Assembly (NCBI GenBank): GCA_009760855.2
Contig: WPIO01000015.1
Span: forward strand, 3,610,001 to 3,674,000
Source of the DNA: Cristatella mucedo
Lineage: Eukaryota; Bryozoa; Phylactolaemata; Cristatellidae
Reading direction: 5' to 3'
Length of the DNA: 64,000 bases
In this document: positions 63,430 to 64,000 of the stretch, piece by piece
How the letters are laid out: every line of letters starts with the position of its first letter
How positions within the stretch are numbered: position 1 is the stretch's first letter
The notes under the pieces: model-generated
Databases searched by the model: none
What the model saw: only the letters and a program-made list of their open reading frames with translations
Told to the model about the DNA's origin: nothing
Position numbers and translations under genes: made by a program

Positions 63430-64000
63430 AGGCGCTAGCTAACCTCCGCCGTTGGTGCGGGTCGTGCGTCTGCACGCCGCGGAGACTGCCCCGGGCCACC
63501 GCCGCAGCCAGCGAGACGCCGCCGAGCGAGGGTCATATAGCAATGGCGTACGAGAGCGATGATCGGGCGCCGGAGCGGAAGAATCGCACGACGGAGCGGG
63601 CGAATGAAAGAAAGAGCCGGACGAAGGGCGAGCGAAGTAGCGCCCTAGTTTTAATGAGCGCTGGAGGCGACCAATGCCGTGCGGGCGGGCGCAATCAATT
63701 GGCGAGGCCGCTCGGGAGAGAAAAGCCAAGGTCAGCGGCGGCGGCGTCCGCTCTGCCGCAGCAAGCGTGGCCTCGAAATGAGCAGATAGAGGCGGCGCGG
63801 TGCGGCGAGCGTCCGGCCTCGCTCTTCGGCTCTTTCCTGTCCGGAGCTCGGTAGCCGCTCGATCGATGGCCGCTCTGGCCGCTTCTGCGCTCCTCATCGC
63901 CTCAATGTCCCGCTCCTTCCCCGTCCGGATGATGCCGCCGCTGCTCACTACTCGCCGGATGCGAAAGCGCGACGAGCCGCCGGACGTTGCGCCCCCGCGG
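63430..64000. promoter_or_regulatory. CpG-rich right end, possible first exon
   Basis: CpG-dense sequence begins sharply after the family-B tail. On plus, an ATG at 63,868 (GATGGCCGCTCTGGCC) opens 45 codons to the window edge with a hydrophobic start (MAALAASALLIASM). On minus, an open frame entering from the edge reads RFRIRRVVSSGGIIRTGKER and AMRSAEAARAAIDRAA. Neither was recognised, and at most one can be real. Confidence 0.3.

Overview
The window comes from an animal nuclear genome. Genes are split by short GT-AG introns (about 110 to 2,200 bases), coding exons are GC-rich, (GA/CT)n microsatellites are very dense, and there are CR1/L2-type non-LTR retrotransposons with tRNA-headed SINE partners. 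No bacterial operons, rRNA genes or CRISPR arrays are visible. The species cannot be named from sequence alone. Tandem PHD fingers in the one clear gene fit a protostome invertebrate better than a vertebrate; this is an inference.

The left third (395-22,870, minus strand) is a single gene: a BAZ2/TIP5/Toutatis-type chromatin-remodelling subunit. I traced 26 coding exons by hand. Every junction keeps the reading frame and the modelled product is 2,518 codons to the last exon in view. The protein runs: low-complexity Ala/Ser/Gln-rich N-terminus with a CtBP-like PLDLC motif, TAM/MBD, Lys/Arg/Glu-rich coiled coil, DDT, WHIM1, acidic linker, WHIM2, long Ser/Ala/acidic region, WSD motif, PHD1 and PHD2. 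The bromodomain expected at the C-terminus would lie left of base 1. Two introns appear to be GC-AG. Two are multiples of three with no stop codon and could be retained.

From about 23 to 50 kb there is no convincing host gene. The stretch holds long CT/GA arrays, a (CTG)n tract, and truncated retroelements of two families. Family A has an (ATT)n tail and family B a (TTACA)n tail. A third dispersed repeat (R3) has three copies. From 50.9 to 53.8 kb the DNA becomes strongly CpG-rich, like a promoter or first-exon region, but no gene was recognised.

The right end (56-63.4 kb) is a retrotransposon graveyard. A decayed minus-strand element has endonuclease and reverse transcriptase (FHFYADD) pieces with a SINE nested in its endonuclease. 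A decayed plus-strand family-B element has a short family-B tail nested in its reverse transcriptase. The last 550 bases are CpG-rich again and may enter another gene.
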